46,804 bases of DNA from Myxococcales bacterium (lineage in GTDB: Bacteria > Myxococcota_A > UBA9160 > UBA4427). Position numbers and translations under genes: made by a program. The notes below the pieces were generated by a model. That model ran no database searches and was not told the origin of the DNA. It worked only from the letters and a program-made list of their open reading frames with translations. The stretch spans positions 1 to 46,804 of the forward strand of contig JADFNE010000034.1 in NCBI GenBank assembly GCA_022563535.1. Reading direction: 5' to 3'. Shown one piece after another: positions 15,915-24,373 of this stretch. The number at the start of each line of letters is the position of its first letter. The first letter of the stretch is position 1.

Positions 15915-16514
15915 TCAGGGGGCTGCGCTGTCGTCCTCGACGATTTTCGCAGCAAGTCTGAGGAGCCGGGAACTGATCGACAGGCCGTGCCGTTTGACGC
16001 GAGACCAGTGGATCTCGAATCGGACCCGGTTGTTTTCCTCGATCAGTCCGACCATGCCGCCCTCCTCGAGAAAAGAAGGCATGAGCGAGACCGTCAATGC
16101 GTCTCCAGCTGAAAGGGCGGCCAAAATTCCGGGCATCGATTTTCGAAACGAACTTCCCACCACCACGATTTGGCACTTGCCTAGATCCCCGATTGCGACA
16201 TCGGTTGCGACGCGGATGTTCCGCTCCCCTACGGCTGCGCCTTCGATGATCGAGATCGCCGCTGTGAGATCGTCCTGTCCGACGACACAAACCGAGATCA
16301 ATGCTCCGGGATCGGACCGCCAATGAACATAGTTGGCAAACTTCGCGACGAATGCGGCGTTGATCTGCCCCCTGTTCAGCTCGGCCGTACCGGCGGCGAC
16401 ATGACCTGGCAGCGCCATACAGCACAGCACTGCGACGAATCGCAGCAGTCCGACAGGCGCTATATGAAAGAGTCTCAACTCAAAGTTCTCCGAATCCACG
16501 AGGTGCGGGAGCAA
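15915..16514 (-). CDS. YfiR-like periplasmic protein (DUF4154)
   Basis: A hydrophobic signal segment (around VGLLRFVAVLCCMALPGHVAA) precedes a YfiR-type domain: INAAFVAKFANYVHW, then CVVGQDDL, GKCQIVVVGSSF, EEGGMVGLIEENNRVRFEIH, and GLSISSRLLRLAAKIV at the end. YfiR of Pseudomonas is a periplasmic repressor of a membrane diguanylate cyclase; relatives next to TonB receptors are widespread. The longest frame starts with TTG 16514 directly after the receptor's TAA. TTG 16478, eight bases after a GGAG, is the better start and gives a shorter signal peptide. The tight spacing shows co-translation with the TonB receptor. No GGDEF protein is nearby, which is the partner I would have expected. Confidence 0.8.
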   Translation of the reverse strand: MLPHLVDSENFELRLFHIAPVGLLRFVAVLCCMALPGHVAAGTAELNRGQINAAFVAKFANYVHWRSDPGALISVCVVGQDDLTAAISIIEGAAVGERNIRVATDVAIGDLGKCQIVVVGSSFRKSMPGILAALSAGDALTVSLMPSFLEEGGMVGLIEENNRVRFEIHWSRVKRHGLSISSRLLRLAAKIVEDDSAAP

Positions 16515-18608
16515 TTAAAACCGGTATGTTGCTTTCAGACGGAAAGTTCGACCGTCTTGCGGGATGACACCCTGGACATGATCCAAGGTTCCTGGATGAC
16601 CGTAGGAGGTGTCTGCAAGATTGTAGATGGATGCCGACAACTCGAGATTTCGATACAACTTGTTAGTCAACACGGTGAGATTCGTAACCCAGAAGTCATC
16701 TACATGGTTTCCGAGTGCCGCGGTCATTGAGGCCGTGTACTGAGCCTCAAATCCGACGTTGAAAAGCTGGTCGAAGAACGGAACGCTGAGGTTGAACTTC
16801 GCGAGATGCAGCGGTGAATTGGTCAGCCGTGTTCCGGTGGCGTGGTCTTTTGTTCTTTGATAGGCGTAGCTTCCTCTTGCCAGGAATCCGTCGGGTGTCG
16901 AGTAGCTGAGCTCGGTAGACATCCCGATCGCCGTGGTCTTGCCGCGATTTTGAAACTGGCTGACCGAGCCGCCGATGTCGACAAACGAAATCAGGTCCTT
17001 GACTTCGTAATAGTAGGAGGAGACAGTCCCGTAGAGTCGATCCGTGAAGAAGTGCTCTGCGATTATCTCATACGTCGAGACCGTTTCTTCGGAGAGATCC
17101 GGATTCCTCAAGACCGAGGTAAAACCGTCATCATATTCATAGTAGAGTTCGTAGGCACTGGGCGCACGATACGCGCGACCGTAGACCAACTTGAGAGTAC
17201 TCGTTTCGACGGGTGATATAACCAGCGCAACTCTCGGGTTCCAGGTTCCGCCGAAGGCCTCGAAGTGGTCGTAGCGAAGGCCGCCCGTGAACATCACGTT
17301 TTCGTGAAGCGCAAACTCACCCTGGAAGTACAAGCCCCCTTCCACGGTACTCTTCTTCGAGTTGATGTAGTAAAACTTCGGATCGCCCTCGTAGTTGACC
17401 TGATCCTGTCTGAAGTTGCCGCGGAACTCACCGCCCACGGACACGTAGTGGCGGTCGAAGATCGTTTTGGTTCCATGCATCTCTCCACCGATCACCTGCC
17501 CGGTTGCAAAATCCTGGTTCGATACGATGTCGGGCGGGTCGCTCGGAAGAAGCCTGTAGTCATACAGGTATTCGCCCTTGTATGCGTAGTGAGAGAAGTA
17601 CGCACGCCCATTCACGACGGCATCGGTGAGAACGTCCTTCGAGTAGCTGAGCGACAACAACGCCTGCTCGTCCTGGGTCCAGGTGTCCCGGGTGTTGAAG
17701 ATGGTGAAGAAGGCGGCAGTCGGGACTACCTTTCGACGCTGGGAAAATGCTGCCTGGAGATTGAAGTCACCATAGGAGAAATTGCTGAAGAATCGACCGG
17801 CGCGGTCGCCGTCTGCTTTGACGGCGATTCCGTTGTTCGTTGAAGGATCGTCGAATTCCTCGTAAAAAAGTCGCTTCGCACCCGGGTCATCGAAGAATGA
17901 GCCCGAGACCACCGCGGAGATGCCGTTGTCAAAGGTGTTCCCGTACGCAAGGCGGGTGTGATAGGAGTCGTCGCTTCCATATCCAACCGAGGCTTCGACT
18001 CCGTCAATAGATTCCGCATTGCGGGTAATGATGTTGATCGTCCCGAAGAACGCACTTGTGCCATAGAGCGCTGATCCCGGTCCCCGGACGAACTCGATTC
18101 TCTCAATGATGTCGAGGTCGATAAGAGAATCCGTACCACTTTGACCACTGCCATAGACGTTCTCGTTCACCCGCTGCCCGTCGATCAGCTTGAGGATGCG
18201 AGAGTCGTAGTCCCCTGGCCGATTGAATCCCTGCAAGCCGATGTGGTGATAGTTCCGGTCGTAGATGACGTGAACCCCGCGTATGCTCCCGAGCACGTCG
18301 GCCAGATTTCGGTAGCCGAACTTGGCAATCTCGTCGGCAGTAACGATGGTGACGGATGCGGGAGCGTTGGTAATGCTCTGCTCTCGCTTCGAGGCGCTGT
18401 ATACGGTCGGCACCTCGAGGTTGAGGAGTTCTTCGATAGATTTTCCGAGGAGATCATCGACGACATCGTCCGCGGTCGCGCGGGCCGGGAATACGTGCAA
18501 CGTCAACATCAGTCCAAGGACCAGTGTAGCGCGGGCTGACCAAACTGGGGAAGACTGAGCAGTTCGGGCTCCGGGTTTATCACTTCGATACGCAACGGAT
18601 GCGATCAT
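16515..18608 (-). CDS. TonB-dependent outer-membrane receptor
   Basis: The 697-residue protein has a signal region (27-46), a short acidic stretch (DDVVDDLLGKSIEELLNLEV), a TonB-box-like segment (VPTVYSASKREQ) and a plug domain (about 75-200). The plug carries NAPASVTIVTADEI and IERIEFVRGPGSALYGTSAF. A long beta-barrel follows, ending in an aromatic C-terminal strand (LKATYRF), as outer-membrane barrels do. Such receptors import siderophores, cobalamin, sugars or other ligands using TonB energy. ATG 18608 is preceded by CGGAG at six bases; upstream in-frame starts lack a signal peptide. YfiR follows with no gap, a known pairing. The ligand is unknown; homologues near YfiR are sometimes annotated as colicin I or vitamin B12-type receptors. 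Confidence 0.9.
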   Translation of the reverse strand: MIASVAYRSDKPGARTAQSSPVWSARATLVLGLMLTLHVFPARATADDVVDDLLGKSIEELLNLEVPTVYSASKREQSITNAPASVTIVTADEIAKFGYRNLADVLGSIRGVHVIYDRNYHHIGLQGFNRPGDYDSRILKLIDGQRVNENVYGSGQSGTDSLIDLDIIERIEFVRGPGSALYGTSAFFGTINIITRNAESIDGVEASVGYGSDDSYHTRLAYGNTFDNGISAVVSGSFFDDPGAKRLFYEEFDDPSTNNGIAVKADGDRAGRFFSNFSYGDFNLQAAFSQRRKVVPTAAFFTIFNTRDTWTQDEQALLSLSYSKDVLTDAVVNGRAYFSHYAYKGEYLYDYRLLPSDPPDIVSNQDFATGQVIGGEMHGTKTIFDRHYVSVGGEFRGNFRQDQVNYEGDPKFYYINSKKSTVEGGLYFQGEFALHENVMFTGGLRYDHFEAFGGTWNPRVALVISPVETSTLKLVYGRAYRAPSAYELYYEYDDGFTSVLRNPDLSEETVSTYEIIAEHFFTDRLYGTVSSYYYEVKDLISFVDIGGSVSQFQNRGKTTAIGMSTELSYSTPDGFLARGSYAYQRTKDHATGTRLTNSPLHLAKFNLSVPFFDQLFNVGFEAQYTASMTAALGNHVDDFWVTNLTVLTNKLYRNLELSASIYNLADTSYGHPGTLDHVQGVIPQDGRTFRLKATYRF

Positions 18609-18885
18609 GGTTGGCTCCGATCGTGGAAGTCGAATTCTGCGAGACTCAATGTCTCGAATGGTTCGATATGGCGTCGCATAGGCATCGACACCGAAGAACG
18701 CTGGCTTGAGGCAGAGCTGCGGTCTCCGGGGTTTCTGGGGCGAAGTTCGACACTTGAAACGGATTTGCATAGGGTTAATAGATGAGGTGAATTGGACCCA
18801 CGGATTCGGGGGAAGTCCCGCCTGCCAAAAAACGGGTACTGTCATCTGCCACCGCAACGAATTGAAACCGCAAGAGGAGAGAGGC

Positions 18886-19578
18886 ATGGCGGACTATTGG
18901 ATCGCACCTTCCATTCTGTCGGCGAACTTCGCCAGCCTCGGCGAGGATGTGGACAACGTGTTGGCCGCTGGGGCTGATGTTGTCCACTTCGACGTGATGG
19001 ACAATCACTATGTGCCGAATCTGACCATTGGGCCCGTCGTCTGCGAAGCGTTGCGCACGCACGGGATCACGGCACCGATCGACGTCCATCTCATGGTGAA
19101 GCCAGTCGACCGCATCATCGCCGACTTCGCGAATGCCGGCGCCAGCTACATTACGTTTCACCCCGAAGCCTCAGAGCACGTGGACCGGTCCCTTCAACTC
19201 GTCCAGGGCCTGGGCTGCAAGGCCGGGCTGGTCTTCAATCCCGCAACCTCGCTCGAGAGCCTGCGGTATGCCATCGACAAGCTGGACATGGTACTCCTCA
19301 TGTCTGTGAACCCTGGCTTTGGCGGGCAGAGTTTCATTCCCTACGTGCTCGACAAGGCACGCGAGGCCCGGCGGATCATCGACGAGAGCGGCCGCGACAT
19401 CCGTTTGGAGATCGACGGCGGAGTCAAAGTCGAAAACATCCGAGAGATCGCCGAAGCGGGGGTGGATACGTTCGTCGCGGGTTCGGCGATCTTCGGAAGC
19501 GACGACTACCGAGCCACCATCACGTCGATGCGGGAAGAACTTGCCAAGGCGATGGATCTCAGCAACCCACAGGGCTGA
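18886..19578 (+). CDS. rpe: Ribulose-phosphate 3-epimerase
   Basis: The 230-residue TIM-barrel protein carries the family's metal and catalytic residues in order: S9 (APSILSANF), H34 and D36 ([19 protein letters not shown]), H68 (DVHLMV), the phosphate loop VNPGFGGQ (141-148) and D177 (LEIDGGV). The enzyme interconverts ribulose 5-phosphate and xylulose 5-phosphate in the pentose phosphate pathway. The ATG at 18886 follows a purine-rich ribosome site (AAGAGGAGAGAGG). A longer frame from 18706 adds no family sequence. It diverges from the TonB receptor across 277 bases and leads a run of plus-strand genes, the next one 58 bases away. Confidence 0.93.
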   Translation: MADYWIAPSILSANFASLGEDVDNVLAAGADVVHFDVMDNHYVPNLTIGPVVCEALRTHGITAPIDVHLMVKPVDRIIADFANAGASYITFHPEASEHVDRSLQLVQGLGCKAGLVFNPATSLESLRYAIDKLDMVLLMSVNPGFGGQSFIPYVLDKAREARRIIDESGRDIRLEIDGGVKVENIREIAEAGVDTFVAGSAIFGSDDYRATITSMREELAKAMDLSNPQG

Positions 19579-19636
19579 GCATTCTACTCGCGCGAAGAAA
19601 AGCGCGACGATCGAGACAACGATAGAGGAGTTCGCC

Positions 19637-20059
19637 ATGGCCGAGGAAGAGAGCACTATAACGGGCGGATGCATGTGCGGAGCCGTTCGCTACGAGGCCA
19701 GCGGGGATCCGATATCAGTGATCTTTTGTCACTGCGAGAGTTGTCGCCGGCACTCCGGAGCCCCGGTCGTTGCCCTGGCAGGCTTCAAGCGTGATCAAGT
19801 TCGCTTTCCCAAGGGCGAGCGCGCAACCTACGAGTCTTCTCCCGGTGTGGCGCGCGGATTTTGCGCCGACTGCGGAACCTCGCTGACCTGGGAAGGCGAC
19901 GGCGATGAATTGGGCCCGCTCGTCGAAATCCTCGTCGGCACGGCCGATGACCCCAGCAAACTCGCTCCGCAGTTTCACGTCCATCACGCGGAGAGAATCC
20001 CGTGGTTCGAAACTTCGGACTCGCTGCCCCGCTACCGCGAATGGGAAGAGGAAGCATGA
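19637..20059 (+). CDS. GFA-family zinc protein (glutathione-dependent formaldehyde-activating enzyme-like)
   Basis: The 140-residue protein shows the three Cys groups of the GFA (Mss4-like) fold: GGCMCGAVRYE (C12, C14), FCHCESCRRHSG (C31, C33, C36) and FCADCGTSLTW (C76, C79). These bind one structural and one catalytic zinc. The founding member joins formaldehyde to glutathione, but most relatives have no known substrate, so formaldehyde use is not established. GAGGAG precedes ATG 19637. Its TGA overlaps the ATG of the next gene in ATGA, showing translational coupling with a Tat-exported protein. Confidence 0.85.
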   Translation: MAEEESTITGGCMCGAVRYEASGDPISVIFCHCESCRRHSGAPVVALAGFKRDQVRFPKGERATYESSPGVARGFCADCGTSLTWEGDGDELGPLVEILVGTADDPSKLAPQFHVHHAERIPWFETSDSLPRYREWEEEA

Positions 20060-20634
20060 GCCACACCGGGACGACTCGGGAATGGCTCCAACTCAACAGA
20101 CGAAGTTTTCTTTTCGAAGCTGCAGCGCTGTCCGGAGCCGCAGCGCTTTCGAGCGCGCTGCTGTTGCCAGCCCAGCGCGCCTGGTCCGAGGAAGGGAAAT
20201 ATCATCTATCCGATGCGGCCAGGCAGGCCACTACCGAAAGCTCCCTCATCTATGTCTCGCCCTTGCGCTCTGACGGCAGCGAGAGCAAGTGCCACGCCGA
20301 GATCTGGTTCATCTCCGATGGCGAGGATCTGTTCGTCGTTACGCCTTTGGATGCCTGGCGCAGCCGGGCCATCAAGCAAGGACTCGACACGGCACGCATC
20401 TGGGTGGGAAGCTTTGGGAACTGGAGGCGCTCCGGCGGAAAATACAAATCTGCGCCCCATTTTCTCGCCAAGGCCAGTATTGTGCCGCGGGGAGACGCCG
20501 TGATTGAGAAGTGTCTCGCGGATATGGGCGAGAAGTATGCAACCACCGGTTGGAAGACCTATGGCGTACCCTTCCACGAGGGAACAAAAGACGGAAGCAG
20601 AGTCGTCATTCGCTACAGACCGGTGAGCGCCTGA
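20056..20634 (+). CDS. Tat-signal protein with split-barrel (PPOX-like) domain
   Basis: The 192-residue protein opens with LQLNRRSFLF and a hydrophobic Ala-rich segment (20-40), a twin-arginine signal, so it is probably exported folded, perhaps with a cofactor. The rest (LIYVSPLRSDGSESKCHAEIWF, FVVTPLDAWRSRAI, ARIWVGSFGNW) resembles small flavin/F420-binding split-barrel proteins of the pyridoxamine-phosphate-oxidase type, which seldom carry Tat signals. No catalytic residues can be named. The start ATG overlaps the GFA gene's stop by four bases. A longer frame from 20002 would bury the Tat motif. Fold call is by eye and moderate. Confidence 0.55.
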   Translation: MSHTGTTREWLQLNRRSFLFEAAALSGAAALSSALLLPAQRAWSEEGKYHLSDAARQATTESSLIYVSPLRSDGSESKCHAEIWFISDGEDLFVVTPLDAWRSRAIKQGLDTARIWVGSFGNWRRSGGKYKSAPHFLAKASIVPRGDAVIEKCLADMGEKYATTGWKTYGVPFHEGTKDGSRVVIRYRPVSA

Positions 20635-20713
20635 TCGAGCGCTTTGATCTCACAGCAATGTTTGGGTCTACATCCGAGTCAAACCCCTGCCAGCCCCTTG
20701 AGGAACCGACCCC

Positions 20714-21481
20714 ATGGCGAGCAACCCCAACATCATCCGCTTCGAACCCAACGGCCCTGCCGACCAACCGCTGGTGCAGATCTTCGATACCACGCCGGAC
20801 GAGGTCGAAGCAGGCACGCCGATCGAAATGGGGCACCTCTACTATGAATCGGAAGACAAGAGCTTGGTCGCAGGCGTGTGGCACTGCACGGCCCATACGA
20901 CGAAGTTCGGCCCCTACCCTGTCGATGAATTCATGTTGGTCCTGGAGGGCTCGGTCAACATCGTCCACCAGGGTGGCCACGAAGAAATTTTTCGCGCTGG
21001 AGACGCATTCATCATCCCCAAGGGCCTTCCCTGCTCTTGGAAGCAGACCGAGTCCATGCGCAAGTACTACGTGATTTTCGAGGATCCGAATAACGGGATG
21101 CCGGACCAGCCCGTTGCTGAACGCGCAATCCGCCTCTCGCCCACTGGGCCTGAGGGCATCGGGCTCAAGCAGCTCGCTCTGCAGAAGTCGACCAACTTCG
21201 AAGGGGACACCCCCACGCAGCACGACTACAGCTACTTCGAAGATGCCACCGACCGACTCTTCAGTGGCACCTGGACCTGCTCGCCCATGCACCGCAAACA
21301 GCAGCGCTTCGGCCGCTTCGAGATGATGTGCCTGCTCGAAGGCGGCATGACCCTGACCGACGATGCGGGGATGGAGCACAAATTTCAGGCACCCGACGTC
21401 TTGTTGGTACTCCCGGACGCGGTGAACTCCTGGACCAGCACGCAGGACGTCCGCAAGTTCTACTTCATCTTCGAGGAATGA
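20714..21481 (+). CDS. Bicupin protein (cupin_3/EutQ-like tandem)
   Basis: The 255-residue protein holds two cupin barrels. The first (about 25-125) has VDEFMLVLEGSVNIVHQGG and RAGDAFIIPKGLPCSWKQTE. The second (about 150-255) has RFEMMCLLEGGMTLTDDAG and QAPDVLLVLPDAVNSWTST. Both follow the G-x5-V/L-E-G and P-x-G/A-x-x-x-x-W pattern of the cupin_3 group, which includes EutQ and ureidoglycine aminohydrolase. Metal-binding His residues are largely missing, so metal chemistry is uncertain and a binding or sensor role is possible. It lies 79 bases after the Tat protein gene on the same strand; AGGA precedes ATG 20714. Confidence 0.78.
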   Translation: MASNPNIIRFEPNGPADQPLVQIFDTTPDEVEAGTPIEMGHLYYESEDKSLVAGVWHCTAHTTKFGPYPVDEFMLVLEGSVNIVHQGGHEEIFRAGDAFIIPKGLPCSWKQTESMRKYYVIFEDPNNGMPDQPVAERAIRLSPTGPEGIGLKQLALQKSTNFEGDTPTQHDYSYFEDATDRLFSGTWTCSPMHRKQQRFGRFEMMCLLEGGMTLTDDAGMEHKFQAPDVLLVLPDAVNSWTSTQDVRKFYFIFEE

Positions 21482-21687
21482 GAGCGATCCGAGAGCGAAG
21501 TACCCCTCAAATTCCGGCCAATTTACCAGCAACCAACAGGCATCTCCCCCGAGAGTCGGGTTTGCGGTAAGGGGAAGCTCCGGCCTTGGCCCGTCAGGAC
21601 TTGAGTTTTGGGGGTAGAAGGAGTTACTCTGCCCCGCCTTTCACGGATCCATTCGTCCCATTCGAACCAGCTGATTGGAATTGAAGC

Positions 21688-23775
21688 ATGTCGACTCACC
21701 GCCTAGACCCACTCATGAAGCCGCGCTCGATCGCCTACATTGGCGCCTCCGAGACCCCCGGATCCCCCGGACATGCCCTGATCTATCAGGTCAAGCGATA
21801 CGGCTATGACGGAGCGATCTATCCCGTCAACCCGAAGTACGAGAGCATCCAGGGCGTCGATTGCTTTGCGTCGATCGGGGACATCCCCGAACCCGTCGAT
21901 CTCGCGATCCTTGCCATTTCCAGCCAGCGGGTCGAACAACAGCTCGAGCAGGCGATCGCCGCCGGTGCACGCTCGGCCGTCATCTTCGACACCTGTTACG
22001 TGCCCGACGATCCCGACCGAACCATGCTGAAGCGGTTGCGCGACATGGCGCGAGAAGCGGACATGCCCGTCTGTGGCGGCAACGGCATGGGAATCATCAA
22101 CGCGGCAGAAGGCGTTCATTCGACCTTCGACAACGTTCTCGATCACCACCGTTCCGGTGGCCAGGCCGCGTTCATTACGCACTCGGGCTCGGTCTTTGCG
22201 GAGTTCGGCCTGCATCACCCGCGTGTTCGCTTCAACATCGTGGTGAGCGCCGGCCAGGAGATCGGCGCCACGATGGATGAGTATCTCGACTACGCACTCG
22301 GAATCGACGGCATGCGTGCGGTGTGCCTCTTCGTCGAAACGGTTCGCAAGCCCCAGGCCTTCATCGCTGCGCTGGAGAAGGCCGACGCGATGGGAGTCGC
22401 CATCATCGCGTGCAAGGTCGGCCGCTCGGAGAAAGCCGCAGCCTTCGCCCAGACCCATTCGGGTGCATTGGTGGGGAACGATTCCGCCTATCAAGCCGTA
22501 TTCGATCGTTACGGGGTTGTCCGGGTCCATTCACTCGATGAGATGGCGAATACCGTCTCCCTCTTCACCGCGGACCGGCAGGTCACGGCGGGTGGATTGT
22601 CGATGGTGATCGACTCTGGTGGCGAACGCGAACTGGTCGTCGACATCGCGGACGATATCGGTGTTCCCTTTGCGGAAATCAGCGATGACACCAAGGCGAA
22701 GATCGCAGAACGTCTGTTCTTCGCCCTCGAACCCGCAAATCCCCTCGACGCCTGGGGCAATGGTGGAAAAGAATGGAACGATGAGGTGGCGCATTACCTC
22801 ACCGCACTGTCCGAGGACCCCGACACGGGTTTGACTGCACTGTCGGGCGAATTCGCGAATCACCACACTCTCGAAGACGAGTACGGTGCGTCTTTGCTCG
22901 CGGCCTACGAGAGCAGCGACAAGCCGATGATCCTGTTGCCCAACATCGCGGGAGCGGACTACGAGGGCATGGCCCGGGCGCTGACCGACAGGGGCATCCC
23001 TGTGCTCGACAGCACCGTGCACGCGATGAACGCCATCAAACACGCCTTCGCCTACCGCGACCGCCTGGCACGGCCAGCGCCACTGCCCGTTCCCACCTGC
23101 GACCCGGAAACCGTAGAGCGTTGGCGCGGGCGTCTCGCGACCGGCGAGGATCTCGACGAAGCCGCGGGATACGACCTGCTGCGCGACTTTTCCGTGGCGG
23201 CACCGAATTACCGCATCGCCGAAGACGAAGCATCTGCGGTCGCGGGCGCCGAGGCATTGGGTTATCCGGTCGTGCTCAAGACCGCCATGCCGGGCATTGC
23301 GCACAAGTCGGATGTGGGAGGCGTCAAGCTCGACATTCAGGACTCGGCCGCGCTGGCTGACGTCTACCGGGACATGAGCAAGCGCCTGGGCGGACGTGTG
23401 CTCGTCACCCCCATGATCAAGAGCGACGGTGTCGAAGTCGTGATGGGCATGGTGCGCGATTCCAACTTCGGCCCCATCGTGATGCTGGGTGCCGGAGGTG
23501 TCTTCGTCGAAATCATGAAGGATGTGCGGGTCATTCTGCCTCCCTTCGGTGTGGACGTAGCCGAGCGCGAGATTGACCGTCTGAAGATTCGCCCGCTTCT
23601 GGATGGCGCGCGGGGCCGGCCGGCGGTGGACATCAAGGCCCTGGCCGAGACGCTCAGCCATTTCTCGGCTCTCGTATTCGCCCTTGGCGACAGCATCCGC
23701 GAGATCGACGTAAACCCCCTGATCGTAGGTCCGGAGGGTTGCGTCGCCGTCGATGCGTTGGTGGTGCGCGGCTAG
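21688..23775 (+). CDS. NDP-forming acyl-CoA synthetase, fused alpha and beta domains
   Basis: This 695-residue protein joins the CoA-binding/succinyl-CoA-synthetase-like half to an ATP-grasp half. The start, KPRSIAYIGASETPGSPGHAL, is a Rossmann CoA-binding domain. H257 in AQTHSGALVGND is the phosphohistidine of the alpha part. YPVVLKTAMPGIAHKSDVGGVKL and IREIDVNPLIV belong to the ATP-grasp part (about 490-690). The enzyme type forms acyl-CoA and NDP + phosphate from an acid, CoA and NTP, or runs in reverse to make ATP. The acyl substrate is not predictable. It is preceded by a 206-base gap, so it probably has its own promoter, and followed by a strong hairpin. Confidence 0.9.
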   Translation: MSTHRLDPLMKPRSIAYIGASETPGSPGHALIYQVKRYGYDGAIYPVNPKYESIQGVDCFASIGDIPEPVDLAILAISSQRVEQQLEQAIAAGARSAVIFDTCYVPDDPDRTMLKRLRDMAREADMPVCGGNGMGIINAAEGVHSTFDNVLDHHRSGGQAAFITHSGSVFAEFGLHHPRVRFNIVVSAGQEIGATMDEYLDYALGIDGMRAVCLFVETVRKPQAFIAALEKADAMGVAIIACKVGRSEKAAAFAQTHSGALVGNDSAYQAVFDRYGVVRVHSLDEMANTVSLFTADRQVTAGGLSMVIDSGGERELVVDIADDIGVPFAEISDDTKAKIAERLFFALEPANPLDAWGNGGKEWNDEVAHYLTALSEDPDTGLTALSGEFANHHTLEDEYGASLLAAYESSDKPMILLPNIAGADYEGMARALTDRGIPVLDSTVHAMNAIKHAFAYRDRLARPAPLPVPTCDPETVERWRGRLATGEDLDEAAGYDLLRDFSVAAPNYRIAEDEASAVAGAEALGYPVVLKTAMPGIAHKSDVGGVKLDIQDSAALADVYRDMSKRLGGRVLVTPMIKSDGVEVVMGMVRDSNFGPIVMLGAGGVFVEIMKDVRVILPPFGVDVAEREIDRLKIRPLLDGARGRPAVDIKALAETLSHFSALVFALGDSIREIDVNPLIVGPEGCVAVDALVVRG

Positions 23776-23798
23776 CTCAAGACCGTCCAGCAGAAAAG

Positions 23799-23834
23799 GA
23801 CGCGCGGCAAGGGCCGGAGCCCCTGCCGCGCGTC
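23799..23834. terminator. Strong GC hairpin after the acyl-CoA synthetase gene
   Basis: GACGCGCGGCA (23799-23809) pairs perfectly with TGCCGCGCGTC (23824-23834), and GGG/CCC extends the stem inward. In the plus direction no T run follows. In the minus direction the stem is followed by CCTTTTCTG. It may end plus-strand transcripts weakly, or stop antisense transcription into the synthetase gene. Confidence 0.5.
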
Positions 23835-23883
23835 GTCTCATGCCTGAGATTGCCTAGTGTACGTCGTCGAACCAACTTGGACA

Positions 23884-24321
23884 ATGGACAGCTTGCTCCT
23901 GCTCCGGGCGTTCGGCGGGCTGATGCAGCAGTTGGCGACCTTGAAGATCGCCCTTCCTTGGCGGGAGATGTTGGAGGAGCGTGTACCCGAGGCGTTGCGG
24001 ATGCAAGCAGCGAACTTCGAGCCGCCACCCCTGCCCGCGGCCATCCAGGCCAAGATCGACGGGCGGGACGCGCGCCCGTTGGCCCGTTCGCTCATCGTAC
24101 AGGTACTCGATGGCGGCAAACAGAAAGTCAAACTGATCTTCCCAGCCGAAGTCGCCCTGGATCTCGAGAGCATCGTTCCCGACGACGTGCGGGAAATGAT
24201 CCGCGAGGAAAACATTGACCTCACCGGATTGATCGATCAGGTGCGCGACACGGGAATCGCTCCGCAGGCATTGATTCAGCTGGAGCGCCCCCCGAAGACC
24301 TATCGAGTTTGGCTGGAGTAG
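23884..24321 (+). CDS. Small protein of unknown function
   Basis: From ATG 23884 the protein has 145 residues; an in-frame GTG at 23857 would add nine. No export signal or clear motif is seen. A central strand-rich stretch, KQKVKLIFPAEVALDLESIV, is followed by an acidic helical end (VREMIREENIDLTGLIDQVRD). This recalls the C-terminal K-V-x-x-x-x-P ... I-P ... i-D-l-x-x-L-I module seen in proteins linked to SHOCT-like/LiaX-type domains, but only loosely. It lies between a hairpin and the Atm1-type exporter (52 bases downstream, same strand), so it could be the exporter's partner. No function is assigned. Confidence 0.6.
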   Translation: MDSLLLLRAFGGLMQQLATLKIALPWREMLEERVPEALRMQAANFEPPPLPAAIQAKIDGRDARPLARSLIVQVLDGGKQKVKLIFPAEVALDLESIVPDDVREMIREENIDLTGLIDQVRDTGIAPQALIQLERPPKTYRVWLE

Positions 24322-24373
24322 TACGCCACGGGGGAAACCAGAGCCGCGAGTTGGCTGGTGCTACGCTTCGCGC

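Noticed and set aside
18754-18781. TTGAAA and TAATAG 16 bases apart as a promoter for rpe.
   Set aside because: The -10 match is poor and the spacing short; not strong enough to report.
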